NCBI GenBank assembly: GCA_036749735.1
Contig: DAINXV010000001.1
Span: 558,001 to 622,000, forward strand
From: Lawsonella sp012842085
GTDB taxonomy: Bacteria; Actinomycetota; Actinomycetes; Mycobacteriales; Mycobacteriaceae
DNA length: 64,000 nt
Direction: 5' to 3'
Part shown: positions 56,316 through 64,000 of the stretch, piece by piece
Layout of the letters: every line of letters begins with the position of its first letter
How positions within the stretch are numbered: position 1 is the first letter of the stretch
The notes under the pieces: model-generated
What the model saw: only the letters and a program-made list of their open reading frames with translations
Database searches by the model: none
What the model was told of the DNA's origin: nothing
Made by a program: the position numbers and the translations under genes

Positions 56316-58775
56316 ATGAAAGAAACTTTTGATGTCACTGGGATGACCTGCGCCGCCTGCTCAACACGTGTGGAACAGGCAGTCTCCGAACTTGCGGGAG
56401 TGGAGGAAGCTTCCGTCAACCTCCTGAAAAACTCCCTGATGGTTCGCTATAAAGACGGCTCCAACACTGGCGCCCAAGACATCATTTCTGCCGTGGATAA
56501 AGCCGGCTACCAGGCTGCCCTGCACTCCGGATTCAATGGAGACGATGTGGCCCAATTCGACCCGGACAACACTGGCCGCAACAACCAACAAGACGCTGGC
56601 AGCACCACCAACAATATCGCCATGCAGCAATACAACGACCTGCGGAAACGCTTAATTGTGTCCTTTATTTTTGCGATTCCGCTGTTCTATCTGGCCATGG
56701 CTCACATGTTTGGCCTGCCGGTACCGGAAAGATTCGTAGGCCCAGAGGGTGCTCTTCCCTTTGCCCTTACCCAATTGCTGCTCATTATCCCCATCGTGGG
56801 CATTAACTTCGCTTACTTCCGGGTGGGGTTTAAGACGCTTTTCCGCGGCAACCCCAATATGGATAGCCTCATTGCGATAGGCACCTCCGCTGCCATCATC
56901 TACGGCACCTATGCGATTTATCGACTCGCCTTCGCCACCTCTGCCGGTGACCTTGAACAAATCCACCGGTTCGCGATGGACATTTATTTCGAGTCCGCAG
57001 GCACCATCCTGGCTCTTGTCACGCTCGGCAAATTCTTTGAGGCGCGCGCCAAACTGAAAACCACCAACGCCATCACCTCCCTGATGGATCTGGCCCCCAA
57101 AACAGCTTGCGTGCTGCGGGACGATTCGGAAGTGGTTGTTCCCATCGAAGAGGTTGTTCCGGGGGAACTGCTGGTTGTGAAATCTGGCGAAGCCGTTCCC
57201 CTCGACGGGGTGATCGTGGAAGGCGCCTGCACTATTGACGAATCCGTCATCACCGGCGAATCCATGCCCGTTGAGAAGGTGGAAGGCGACGGCGTCGTTG
57301 GCGCCACTATGCTGCACAGCGGATACATGACCATGCGCGTCACCCGCGTGGGCAACGAAACCACCCTGGCCCGCATCATTCAGCTGGTTGATGAAGCCAC
57401 CAGCTCCAAAGCCCCCATCGCGTCCATGGCGGATCGACTGTCTGGTGTTTTTGTGCCGATTGTTATTGCCTTGGCGGTGCTCACCACCGGAGCTTGGCTT
57501 ATCGCCGGCTACGGTATTGAATTTGCCCTTTCCATGGGTATCTGTGTGCTGGTCATTTCTTGTCCCTGCGCTTTGGGGCTCGCCACCCCCACCGCCATTA
57601 TGGTTGGCACTGGCAAGGGAGCCACCCACGGCGTGCTCATCAAGTCTGCCCGCGCCCTCGAAACCGCCCACCATGTGGACACTGTGGTGCTCGACAAGAC
57701 CGGCACCATTACGGAAGGCAAACCGGCAGTCACCGACGTAGTACCTCTACACTCCCCCGACGACACAGACCAGCCGCTACTCAGCACCGATGAACTGTTG
57801 ACGGCTGCTGGCTCCATGGAGCGCTTCACCGAGCATCCCCTGGGGCAAGCGATCGTCGCGCACGCCCGGGAACGCGACCTGAAACTCGCCCGCATGGTTA
57901 CTGACTTTGAGCAACACGCCGGCGCCGGCATTAGTGCCGGTATTGATGGCCACGCCTACCTTGCCGGCAACCTGCGGCTATTGCAGCAAAACGCCATCAG
58001 CATCCACACCACCGTCACCGTCCCCGCGCCCCTTGTGGATGACACTGTCGAGGATTCTTCCCTAGAGACCACAGTTACCCTAGTGGAGCTGCGCGACCAT
58101 TTGGCTACTCAAGGCAAAACGCCGCTTTTCTTCGCTCGCGACCGAAAACTTATTGGCATGATTGCCCTGGCCGACGCGGTGAAGAAAACCTCCCAGGAAG
58201 CCATTGCCCGCCTCCATGATATGGGGCTGGAAGTGACCATGGTGACCGGCGACAACAACACCACGGCACAGGCCATCGGCAAAGCTGTGGGGGTGGACAA
58301 CATTGTGTCTGACGTTCTCCCCCACGACAAGGACACTATTGTGCAACGGCTGCAGCAGGACGGCAAGAAAGTCGCCATGGTGGGTGACGGCATTAATGAT
58401 GCTCCCGCACTTGCCCGCGCAGATGTGGGAATTGCAATCGGCGCGGGCACCGACGTGGCTCTCGATTCTGCCGACATTGTGCTGATGAAATCCGAACTGC
58501 TGGATGTTGTGAACGCCATTCGGCTGTCCACCGACACTGTGCGCAACATTAAACAAAACCTGTTTTGGGCTTTGGCCTACAACGTGGCCGCCATCCCAAT
58601 TGCTGCGGGAGTCTTCTACCCCGCCTTCGGACTGAAACTTACTCCCATGATTGCAGCACTAGCCATGAGCTTGAGCTCCATTTTTGTGGTGAGCAATGCG
58701 CTGCGGTTGCGTTTCTTCAAACCCCTAGAGGCACAAGAGGTGCTCGAGTCCCAGGAGGTGGACGATGCGCGCTGA
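56316..58775 (+). CDS. copA: Copper-exporting P1B-type ATPase
   Basis: About 819 residues. One N-terminal heavy-metal domain with GMTCAACS (MxCxxC) is followed by eight predicted membrane helices. The transmembrane metal site is ISCPCALGLATPTA (CPC), the phosphorylation site VVLDKTGTITEGKP, ATP-binding TEHPLGQA, and hinge MVGDGINDAPALARADVGIAIG. Cu(I) export is the natural reading. Earlier starts (TTG 56280, ATG 56310) overlap the operator/promoter; ATG 56316 coincides with the expected transcription start, implying a leaderless mRNA. The gene overlaps csoR by 11 bases. Confidence 0.93.
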   Translation: MKETFDVTGMTCAACSTRVEQAVSELAGVEEASVNLLKNSLMVRYKDGSNTGAQDIISAVDKAGYQAALHSGFNGDDVAQFDPDNTGRNNQQDAGSTTNNIAMQQYNDLRKRLIVSFIFAIPLFYLAMAHMFGLPVPERFVGPEGALPFALTQLLLIIPIVGINFAYFRVGFKTLFRGNPNMDSLIAIGTSAAIIYGTYAIYRLAFATSAGDLEQIHRFAMDIYFESAGTILALVTLGKFFEARAKLKTTNAITSLMDLAPKTACVLRDDSEVVVPIEEVVPGELLVVKSGEAVPLDGVIVEGACTIDESVITGESMPVEKVEGDGVVGATMLHSGYMTMRVTRVGNETTLARIIQLVDEATSSKAPIASMADRLSGVFVPIVIALAVLTTGAWLIAGYGIEFALSMGICVLVISCPCALGLATPTAIMVGTGKGATHGVLIKSARALETAHHVDTVVLDKTGTITEGKPAVTDVVPLHSPDDTDQPLLSTDELLTAAGSMERFTEHPLGQAIVAHARERDLKLARMVTDFEQHAGAGISAGIDGHAYLAGNLRLLQQNAISIHTTVTVPAPLVDDTVEDSSLETTVTLVELRDHLATQGKTPLFFARDRKLIGMIALADAVKKTSQEAIARLHDMGLEVTMVTGDNNTTAQAIGKAVGVDNIVSDVLPHDKDTIVQRLQQDGKKVAMVGDGINDAPALARADVGIAIGAGTDVALDSADIVLMKSELLDVVNAIRLSTDTVRNIKQNLFWALAYNVAAIPIAAGVFYPAFGLKLTPMIAALAMSLSSIFVVSNALRLRFFKPLEAQEVLESQEVDDAR

Positions 58776-58989
58776 TCCGAAGTGGGTGCTCCACAAGTTG
58801 AAGATTGCGCGGGGCCAGCTGGAGGTCATCATCAAGATGGTGCAGGACGACAAGTACTGTGTCGATATCTCCAACCAGATTTTGGCCACTAATGCGCTGC
58901 TGAAACGCGTCAACCATGAGATTTTGCAGGAACATATTCGTGGCTGCGTGGCAGATGCCCTAGCCACGGATGACCCAACGAGAAAGTAG
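58765..58989 (+). CDS. csoR: Copper-sensing repressor CsoR, C-terminus truncated by a -1 frameshift
   Basis: 74 residues as written. The CsoR fold is clear, with the Cu(I) ligands expected as Cys in KYCVDIS, His in VNHEIL and Cys in IRGCVAD. The last helix is lost: after ATDDP the frame reads TRK-stop. One extra base at the CCC of 58974-58976 would instead give NEKVEEALALLKKLA ending at 59024, a normal CsoR tail. Represses copA through the palindrome in its promoter; copper relieves it. Encoded in the same transcript as copA. Metal ligands are intact, so the truncated form might still bind copper. Confidence 0.85.
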   Translation: MRADPKWVLHKLKIARGQLEVIIKMVQDDKYCVDISNQILATNALLKRVNHEILQEHIRGCVADALATDDPTRK

Positions 58990-59026
58990 AAGAGGCGCTG
59001 GCGCTGCTGAAGAAGCTCGCCTAACA

Positions 59027-59070
59027 ACTGTGCCCCACCGGATCTCCCTAGCGGGGCGGTGGGGCACAGT
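59027..59070. terminator. Bidirectional terminator between csoR and the tryptophanase gene
   Basis: A 14-bp stem ACTGTGCCCCACCG and complement encloses a second GC-rich loop, between convergent genes. Confidence 0.85.
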
Positions 59071-59103
59071 ACTATTTAGAGTTTTGCGTAGTGCGCAGGA
59101 ACT

Positions 59104-60549
59104 TTAGAGGCTGTCGCCAAAGTCTTCCTTGAACTTGGCAACGAGAGCTTCCTGCCAGTCGGAGATGGGCTCCAGACGGCCGTAGAAAAAGCGCAGCACC
59201 TCTGGTTCCTCCACGAAGCGCAGGCCACCGATAAGGTGGCGGTTTTCGTAAAGCCACACGAGGCGGTCCACAGCATACTTCACCTGGGAAAGGGTGAAGA
59301 CGCGGCGTGGGAGGGCCAGACGCAGCAGCTCCATATTGGAGAGCTCTTCGGTGCCATCCGGGTTGCGCTGCTCGGACATGGTGCCACGTTCCATTCCGCG
59401 GCAGCCGGAAGCCAGGTAGAAGGCTGCTGCCAAAGCACCAGCCGGGTACTGTTCCTGCGGAATGTGGTCACAGAACTTCATGGCGTCCACGTGGCAGCCC
59501 AGGCCACCACCGGGGGTGATAACCGGAACGCCGGCTTCCTTCAACTTGTCCACCATGTACTCGATGTAGATGGGGCCCTGGTTGATCATTTCTTCATCCA
59601 TGGTCTCTTCCAGACCCACGGTGAGGGCTTCCATCTCGCGTACGGACATACCGCCGTAGGTGAGGAAACCTTCAAAGAGCGGAACCAGAGGACGCATCTC
59701 GCGGAAGGGTCCTTCTTCGCGGGTGCAGATACCGCCACCACGGGCGGAACCAAGCTTGCGAGCGGAGAAGTAGAGAATGTCGGTGGCGTCGGCAATCCGA
59801 CGGGTGATCTCCCGGATGGACAGGTACTTGCAGGACTCTTCCCGGGTCTTAATGAAGTACAGGTTGTCGGAGAGAAGGGAAGCATCCAGGACCAGCATCA
59901 GTCCGTGAGCGCGGCACAGGTCGCGCACAGCTTCCAGGTTTTCGAGGGAGAAGGGCTGGCCACCGATCAGGTTGGTGCCGGCCTCCATACGGACGAAGGA
60001 AACCTCGCCTTTGTGCTCGTCCAGGAACTTGCTCAAGGCATCAATATCCATGTTGCCCTTGAACGGCTCGTCGGACTCGACTTCCAGGCCTTCCTTGCAC
60101 AGAAGCTCCACCACTTTGCCGCCCATTTCGGTGATGTGGGCTTTGGTGGTGGTGAAGTGGTAGTTCAGGGGAACATATTGGCCTTCCTTCACGTAGGTGC
60201 GCGCAACAATGTTTTCGCAGGCGCGACCCTGGTGGGCGGGAAGGAAGTAGGGGGTGCCGAAGATGTCTTCAACTTTGTTGGAGAGGCGGGTGAAGGTCTG
60301 GGAGCCAGCATAAGCGTCGTCGGCGAGCATCATGGCGGCCTGCTGCCGGTCGGACATTGCGTTGACACCCGAGTCGGTGAGCATGTCGAGGAAGACGTGT
60401 TCGGTTCCGAGGAGGAAAGTGTTGTTGCCTGCTTCGGTGATGGCCTTTAGACGGGCATCCACGTCGGGGAGATTAAGACGTTGAATGATGCGTACTTTGT
60501 GCATCTCGAGCGGGACTTGTTCACCAGCGTAAAACTTAATGTTCGCCAT
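59104..60549 (-). CDS. Tryptophanase/tyrosine phenol-lyase family beta-eliminating lyase (divergent)
   Basis: 481 residues of the PLP-dependent fold that splits tryptophan (to indole) or tyrosine (to phenol), pyruvate and ammonia. PLP lysine should be Lys265 in FSARKLGS, an unusual variant of SxKKD. Retained motifs: LTDSGVNAMSD, DDAYAGS, PAHQGR, FTTTKAH, GGQPFSLEN and LPRRVFT. The substrate-site MERG matches tyrosine phenol-lyase (Arg381 position) rather than tryptophanase. The conserved Arg of DATR/DSAR, which contacts the cofactor, is Leu225 here (DASLL). Substrate therefore uncertain. Located downstream of a MerR regulator. Confidence 0.8.
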   Translation of the reverse strand: MANIKFYAGEQVPLEMHKVRIIQRLNLPDVDARLKAITEAGNNTFLLGTEHVFLDMLTDSGVNAMSDRQQAAMMLADDAYAGSQTFTRLSNKVEDIFGTPYFLPAHQGRACENIVARTYVKEGQYVPLNYHFTTTKAHITEMGGKVVELLCKEGLEVESDEPFKGNMDIDALSKFLDEHKGEVSFVRMEAGTNLIGGQPFSLENLEAVRDLCRAHGLMLVLDASLLSDNLYFIKTREESCKYLSIREITRRIADATDILYFSARKLGSARGGGICTREEGPFREMRPLVPLFEGFLTYGGMSVREMEALTVGLEETMDEEMINQGPIYIEYMVDKLKEAGVPVITPGGGLGCHVDAMKFCDHIPQEQYPAGALAAAFYLASGCRGMERGTMSEQRNPDGTEELSNMELLRLALPRRVFTLSQVKYAVDRLVWLYENRHLIGGLRFVEEPEVLRFFYGRLEPISDWQEALVAKFKEDFGDSL

Positions 60550-60704
60550 GAGATCTCCAGCTTTCTAAATACTTATATAGGAGTTGGACTCAGCTGAGCT
60601 GCGAGAAAGGTTTATGTGCCCAGCTAAGACTTAAGTCTTTAGAAATCGTACCGGTGTCGCACGCTCATAGCGAAAAGCTTGCATCAGCTGCGCTTTTTGT
60701 CTGA

Positions 60705-61147
60705 TCAGCGTGGCAACAAAGTATTTTCATCCAATTTGTCTATCAGCGGATTTAGCTCCGCTAGAAACTCATCTGCGTGCTGCACCTGTTTGTGCAGGTC
60801 TGCTAGACGCACAGTGGTTTCTTCCTGGAAACGGCGCAGCACATCGCGGGCCGCTGCTTGGTGCGCTGCCGTGGGTGGTTTGGTGTCATGCCCGGCGCGA
60901 TCGTGGAGGATGTCTACTGCGTCGAGGAATTCGCGAATTTCTTGGAGAGTGAATCCGAGGGGTTTCATGCGCTGTATTTGTTGGATGCGGGCAATGTCGT
61001 CGTCGGTGTAAAGCCGGAAGCCGCCGGGTGTGTGGTCGGAGGGGTGACGAGTCCGCAGTCTTCATAGTGTCGGAGGGTGCGGATGGAGAGTCCGGTTTGG
61101 TCGGCTACGTCACCGATTTTGTGGGCATCTGGATTGTACGCTGGCAC
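60705..61147 (-). pseudogene. MerR-family transcriptional regulator, -1 frameshift in a homopolymer
   Basis: The first frame (61147 down) begins with the winged helix HKIGDVADQTGLSIRTLRHYEDCGLVTP and the second resumes SDHTPGGFRLYTDDDIARIQ, then RMKPLGFTLQEIREFLDAV and a coiled coil (FQEETTVRLADLHKQVQHADEFLAEL). Adding one base to the G/C run at 61041-61044 gives about 147 residues. No cysteine metal site is visible in the effector part, so the signal is unlikely to be a metal. Lies upstream of the tryptophanase-like gene in the same direction. Confidence 0.8.
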
Positions 61148-61279
61148 GTCAACCTCCTGAACCTGTGATTAATCCGAATAACTTGAGTAAATTCAACTCT
61201 CACGTTACGGTAGGTTTCATAGTAGTCTATCGCGCAGTCTTTTTTGCAAACATGCGCAATTCTCAACTAGGAGTGATTT

Positions 61280-62839
61280 GTGAGTCAGACGTCTGTCGAA
61301 AAATCGGCAGTCCAATCAGAGCCCACAAAAGCTGATATACCCACTGGCGTACTTGCCTCTTTTCGTTACGCTTTTTCTTCTTTTTCACGCCTCCGCATGG
61401 AGGTCCTTGCCGGCCTTTCGGTAGCGCTAGTGCTGATCCCAGAAGCGATCGCTTTTTCGGTACTGGCCGGAGTTGACCCCCGGGTCGGCCTTTTTTCTTC
61501 GGTCGTCATGGCCATTTCGATCGCCTTTTTGGGTGGTCGCCCCGCCATGATCACCGCCGCTACTGCCGCCGTGGCACTGGTCATCGGCCCGGTGGCTCGC
61601 GACCACGGCATCGACTACCTCATCGCAACTGTGCTTTTGGGTGGTCTGCTGCAGGTCATTATGGCGGTACTGGGGGTTGCTCGACTGCAGCGCTTCATTC
61701 CCCGCTCAGTAATGACGGGCTTCGTCAACGCCCTCGGAATAATGTTGTTTACTTCCCAGCTCCCCCACCTTTTTGGGGTCACCTGGGAGGTTTATCCGCT
61801 TGTGGTGGTGGGGGTGCTCACCATGTGGCTTTTTCCGAAAGTTACGAAAGCTATCCCCGCGCCGCTGGTCACCATTGTGGTGTTGACGGGTGGGGCGGCA
61901 CTCTTGGGGTGGAAGGTGCCGGATGTGAGCGGCCAGGGTGAACTGCCGTCATCCCTCCCCCAGTTTTTTATCCCTAATGTTCCCTACACGTGGGAGACCC
62001 TCCGCATTATTGCCCCCTATGCTTTTGGCATGGCGATTGTGGGCATTATGCAATCGCTGATGACGGCGAAACTGGTCGACGACATTACGGATGTGCACTC
62101 CAATAAGACACGGGAAGCTTTCGGTTTAGGAGTTGCGAATATTCTTTCCGGGCTTTTCGGCGGCATGGGTGGTTGCGCCATGATTGGCCAAACCATGGTG
62201 AACGTTAAACAGTCCCGTGCCCGGACCCGGCTGTCGACGCTGCTGTCGGGGGTGTTTCTGTTGATTCTGGTGCTGGCTGCCAGCAACTTGGTCGGTATGA
62301 TTCCGATGGCGGCACTGGTGGCTGTCATGATGATGGTGGGGATTGGCACCATCAACTGGCGGTCCCTCCATCCGCGCACCCTCAAGTTCATGCCGCTGAG
62401 TGAAACTGCAGTCATGCTGTTGACGATGGGAGGCACCCTCGCCACCCGCAACCTGGCGGTTGGTGTGGTGTTGGGCGTGTTGGCCGCGATGATTAGTTTC
62501 GCCCGGCGCGTCGCCCACGTGGTCACCATCAAAAAGGTGGCGGAGTTGGACACCACCAACGATGGCACTATCGACACCCGCACCTACCGGGTGTATGGCC
62601 AACTGTTTTGGGCATCCTCCAACGACCTGGTGTACCAGTTCGACTACAACGACACGGCAGACCACATCATTATTGACATGTCCCACGCGGGAGTGTGGGA
62701 TGCGTCCACGGTGGCCACACTTGACGCCATTCGCAGCAAGTATGAAGAGCGCGGCAAGAAAGTGTCTATTACCGGTTTGCAGGGTCCCAGCCAGATGCGA
62801 CTGCATGCCCTCTCCGGTAAACTAGATTTCGTGCAGTAG
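61280..62839 (+). CDS. SulP-family anion transporter with STAS domain
   Basis: 519 residues: about 10-12 membrane helices (35-420) with SulP patterns (LVLIPEAIAFSVLAGVDPRVGLF, FGGMGGCAMIGQTMVN) and a C-terminal STAS domain (about 425-519; VYGQLFWASSNDLV, IIIDMSHAGVWDASTVATLD). Sulfate, bicarbonate or dicarboxylates are possible substrates. GTG 61280 is preceded by AGGAG. Divergent from the MerR gene and convergent with trpA. Confidence 0.9.
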   Translation: MSQTSVEKSAVQSEPTKADIPTGVLASFRYAFSSFSRLRMEVLAGLSVALVLIPEAIAFSVLAGVDPRVGLFSSVVMAISIAFLGGRPAMITAATAAVALVIGPVARDHGIDYLIATVLLGGLLQVIMAVLGVARLQRFIPRSVMTGFVNALGIMLFTSQLPHLFGVTWEVYPLVVVGVLTMWLFPKVTKAIPAPLVTIVVLTGGAALLGWKVPDVSGQGELPSSLPQFFIPNVPYTWETLRIIAPYAFGMAIVGIMQSLMTAKLVDDITDVHSNKTREAFGLGVANILSGLFGGMGGCAMIGQTMVNVKQSRARTRLSTLLSGVFLLILVLAASNLVGMIPMAALVAVMMMVGIGTINWRSLHPRTLKFMPLSETAVMLLTMGGTLATRNLAVGVVLGVLAAMISFARRVAHVVTIKKVAELDTTNDGTIDTRTYRVYGQLFWASSNDLVYQFDYNDTADHIIIDMSHAGVWDASTVATLDAIRSKYEERGKKVSITGLQGPSQMRLHALSGKLDFVQ

Positions 62840-62871
62840 ACGGTACGGGGTGCCGGCCAGCAGCTACCCCG

Positions 62872-63717
62872 TTACTGGTCCAGCCCAGCGCGCAGTTCAG
62901 CAATGTACTGTTTGACGGGCTCCACCGCGTTTTCGCCGTGTTCCGCGACGATCTCCATGATCGCGGAGCCAATAATGGCGCCGTCAGCCACCTCTGCCAT
63001 ATCGTGGGCCTGCTCCGGGGTACTGATTCCGAAGCCGATAGCAACCGGAGTGTCCGTGTATTCCCGCACCTGCTCCACGATCTTGGCGGCGTTGGTTTTG
63101 ATTTCACTCCGCACGCCGGTCACCCCGAGGGACGACACCAGGTAGATGAAACCCTTGGAACCGGGGGCAATGAGGGACACTCGCTTGGTGGAGGTGGGAG
63201 CCAACATGGAGATGAAGGCAACACCGTACTTGTCGGCGACGTCCCGCACCTCGTGGCTCTCCTCGTGGGAAATATCGGCCAAGATAATGCCAGCAATACC
63301 CAGCTCAGCACAGCGAGCGAAGAATTTCTCCATTCCGTAGCGCAGCAGCGGGTTCATGTATCCCATGAACACTAGCGGTACGTTGGACTTTTCGCGCACT
63401 TCGGCCACCATGTCGAAAATCTGGTCCATGGTGATGCCGTTGGCGAGAGCCCGCAGGCTAGCCTCCTGAATGACGGGGCCTTCCGCAACCGGATCGGAGA
63501 ACGGAATACCCAGCTCGATCAGGTCGCAGCCGGATTCGGCCATCCCGAGCACAATGTCCCGAGTGGTGGCCAGGTTGGGGTCGCCGGCGGTGAGGAAACC
63601 GATGAGGGCTTTGCGGTCGGCGAAAGCGGAGGCGATGGTGGGTTCCACCGGAGCGACCGCCGCGGAAGAGGTGTTTGCAGTGGTATGTGCAGAGTTGTTT
63701 GCAGTGTTGTTAGTCAT
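62872..63717 (-). CDS. trpA: Tryptophan synthase alpha subunit
   Basis: 281 residues. Cleaves indole-3-glycerol phosphate to indole and passes it to TrpB. The catalytic Glu is in CDLIELGIPFSDPVAEGP and Asp in ILADISHEE; IGFGISTPEQ is near the C-terminus. A 30-residue Asn/Thr/Ala-rich N-terminal extension precedes the fold. ATG 63717 lies within the end of trpB (8-base overlap), which supports this start over the in-frame start at 63753. The frame ends against the SulP gene. Confidence 0.95.
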   Translation of the reverse strand: MTNNTANNSAHTTANTSSAAVAPVEPTIASAFADRKALIGFLTAGDPNLATTRDIVLGMAESGCDLIELGIPFSDPVAEGPVIQEASLRALANGITMDQIFDMVAEVREKSNVPLVFMGYMNPLLRYGMEKFFARCAELGIAGIILADISHEESHEVRDVADKYGVAFISMLAPTSTKRVSLIAPGSKGFIYLVSSLGVTGVRSEIKTNAAKIVEQVREYTDTPVAIGFGISTPEQAHDMAEVADGAIIGSAIMEIVAEHGENAVEPVKQYIAELRAGLDQ

Positions 63718-64000
63718 GGATTTCCACTCCCCGGTAGCGGGCGATAGCAGCAACGTCTTTGTCTCCGCGGCCGGACAGGCACACGATGATGGATTCGCTG
63801 GGGTCTAGTTGAGGGGCAAGTTTGCGGGCGTGCGCAATGGCGTGTGAGGACTCGATGGCTGGAATGATGCCTTCCACGCGGCTCAAGTACTCGAACGCTG
63901 CGACCGCCTCGTCGTCGGTGACGGGCACATATTCGGCGCGACCGGAGTCCCGCAGGTAGGCGTGCTCGGGGCCGACACCCGGGTAGTCGAGGCCGGCGGA
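63710..64000 (-). CDS. trpB: Tryptophan synthase beta subunit (C-terminal end only)
   Basis: The last 96 codons are in the window; the rest lies past base 64000. Recognisable TrpB ending: SAGLDYPGVGPEHAYL, the substrate-side VTDDEAVAAFEYLSRVEGIIPAIESSHA, and the PLP-phosphate-binding CLSGRGDKDV. PLP enzyme joining indole and serine. Co-translated with trpA. Confidence 0.95.
   Translation of the reverse strand, partial: SAGLDYPGVGPEHAYLRDSGRAEYVPVTDDEAVAAFEYLSRVEGIIPAIESSHAIAHARKLAPQLDPSESIIVCLSGRGDKDVAAIARYRGVEIHD

Noticed and set aside
62840..62872. Terminator between sulP and trpA
   Set aside because: Only a 7-bp ACGGGGT stem overlapping the trpA stop codon, with no T tail; too weak to list.

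Overview
The window looks like a chromosomal segment of a high-G+C actinomycete of the Corynebacteriales/Mycobacteriales. Three things point there: gene order (fba, DedA, FUSC, purA; dnaK-grpE and dnaJ-hspR; clpB divergent from a type II flavohaemoglobin; a five-cluster Fe-S oxidoreductase beside AlaA), HspR/HAIR heat-shock control, and many secreted LIP-family lipases. A class III (oxygen-sensitive) ribonucleotide reductase beside a class Ib small subunit, plus a tryptophanase-like lyase, suggests life with little oxygen on a lipid- and protein-rich host surface. A Lawsonella-like organism would fit, but that is inference; no rRNA or marker search was possible.

Layout. 1-5.5 kb: nrdDG behind tandem NrdR boxes, then a secreted GH31 enzyme. 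5.6-12.5 kb: a frameshifted ClC antiporter, purA, FUSC and DedA membrane proteins, and fba. 12.5-15.7 kb: two secreted lipases. 15.8-22 kb: GH76, a TrmH-type methylase, pyrE, a very acidic membrane protein and a rhodanese. 22-32 kb: a secreted glycine-rich protein and the chaperone regulon (clpB, dnaJ-hspR, dnaK-grpE). In that regulon all three transcription units share the same overlap of a sigma-H-like promoter with an HspR operator. 32.5-37 kb: the Fe-S oxidoreductase and AlaA. 37-44.8 kb: five tandem lipase paralogues, four of them frameshifted. 45-46 kb: nrdF. 46-51 kb: a surface protein and an epimerase/flavoprotein operon with a perfect GlxR/CRP-type site. 51-54.3 kb: an ECF sigma factor with a probable membrane anti-sigma partner, dcd and tRNA-Gly(CCC). 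54.3-64 kb: a broken GIY-YIG gene, a paired SMR exporter, copA-csoR, a tryptophanase-like gene with a frameshifted MerR regulator, a SulP transporter and trpBA (trpB cut by the window edge).

The main themes are lipid hydrolysis (seven LIP-type enzymes), stress-controlled proteostasis and deoxynucleotide supply (nrdDG, nrdF, dcd). At least nine single-base indels, seven of them deletions and nearly all in short homopolymers, break otherwise recognisable genes. They are concentrated in the tandem lipases and the 54-61 kb accessory stretch. They may be real decay or phase variation, or residual sequencing error, and the sequence alone cannot decide. No CRISPR array, insertion sequence, prophage or rRNA operon was seen.
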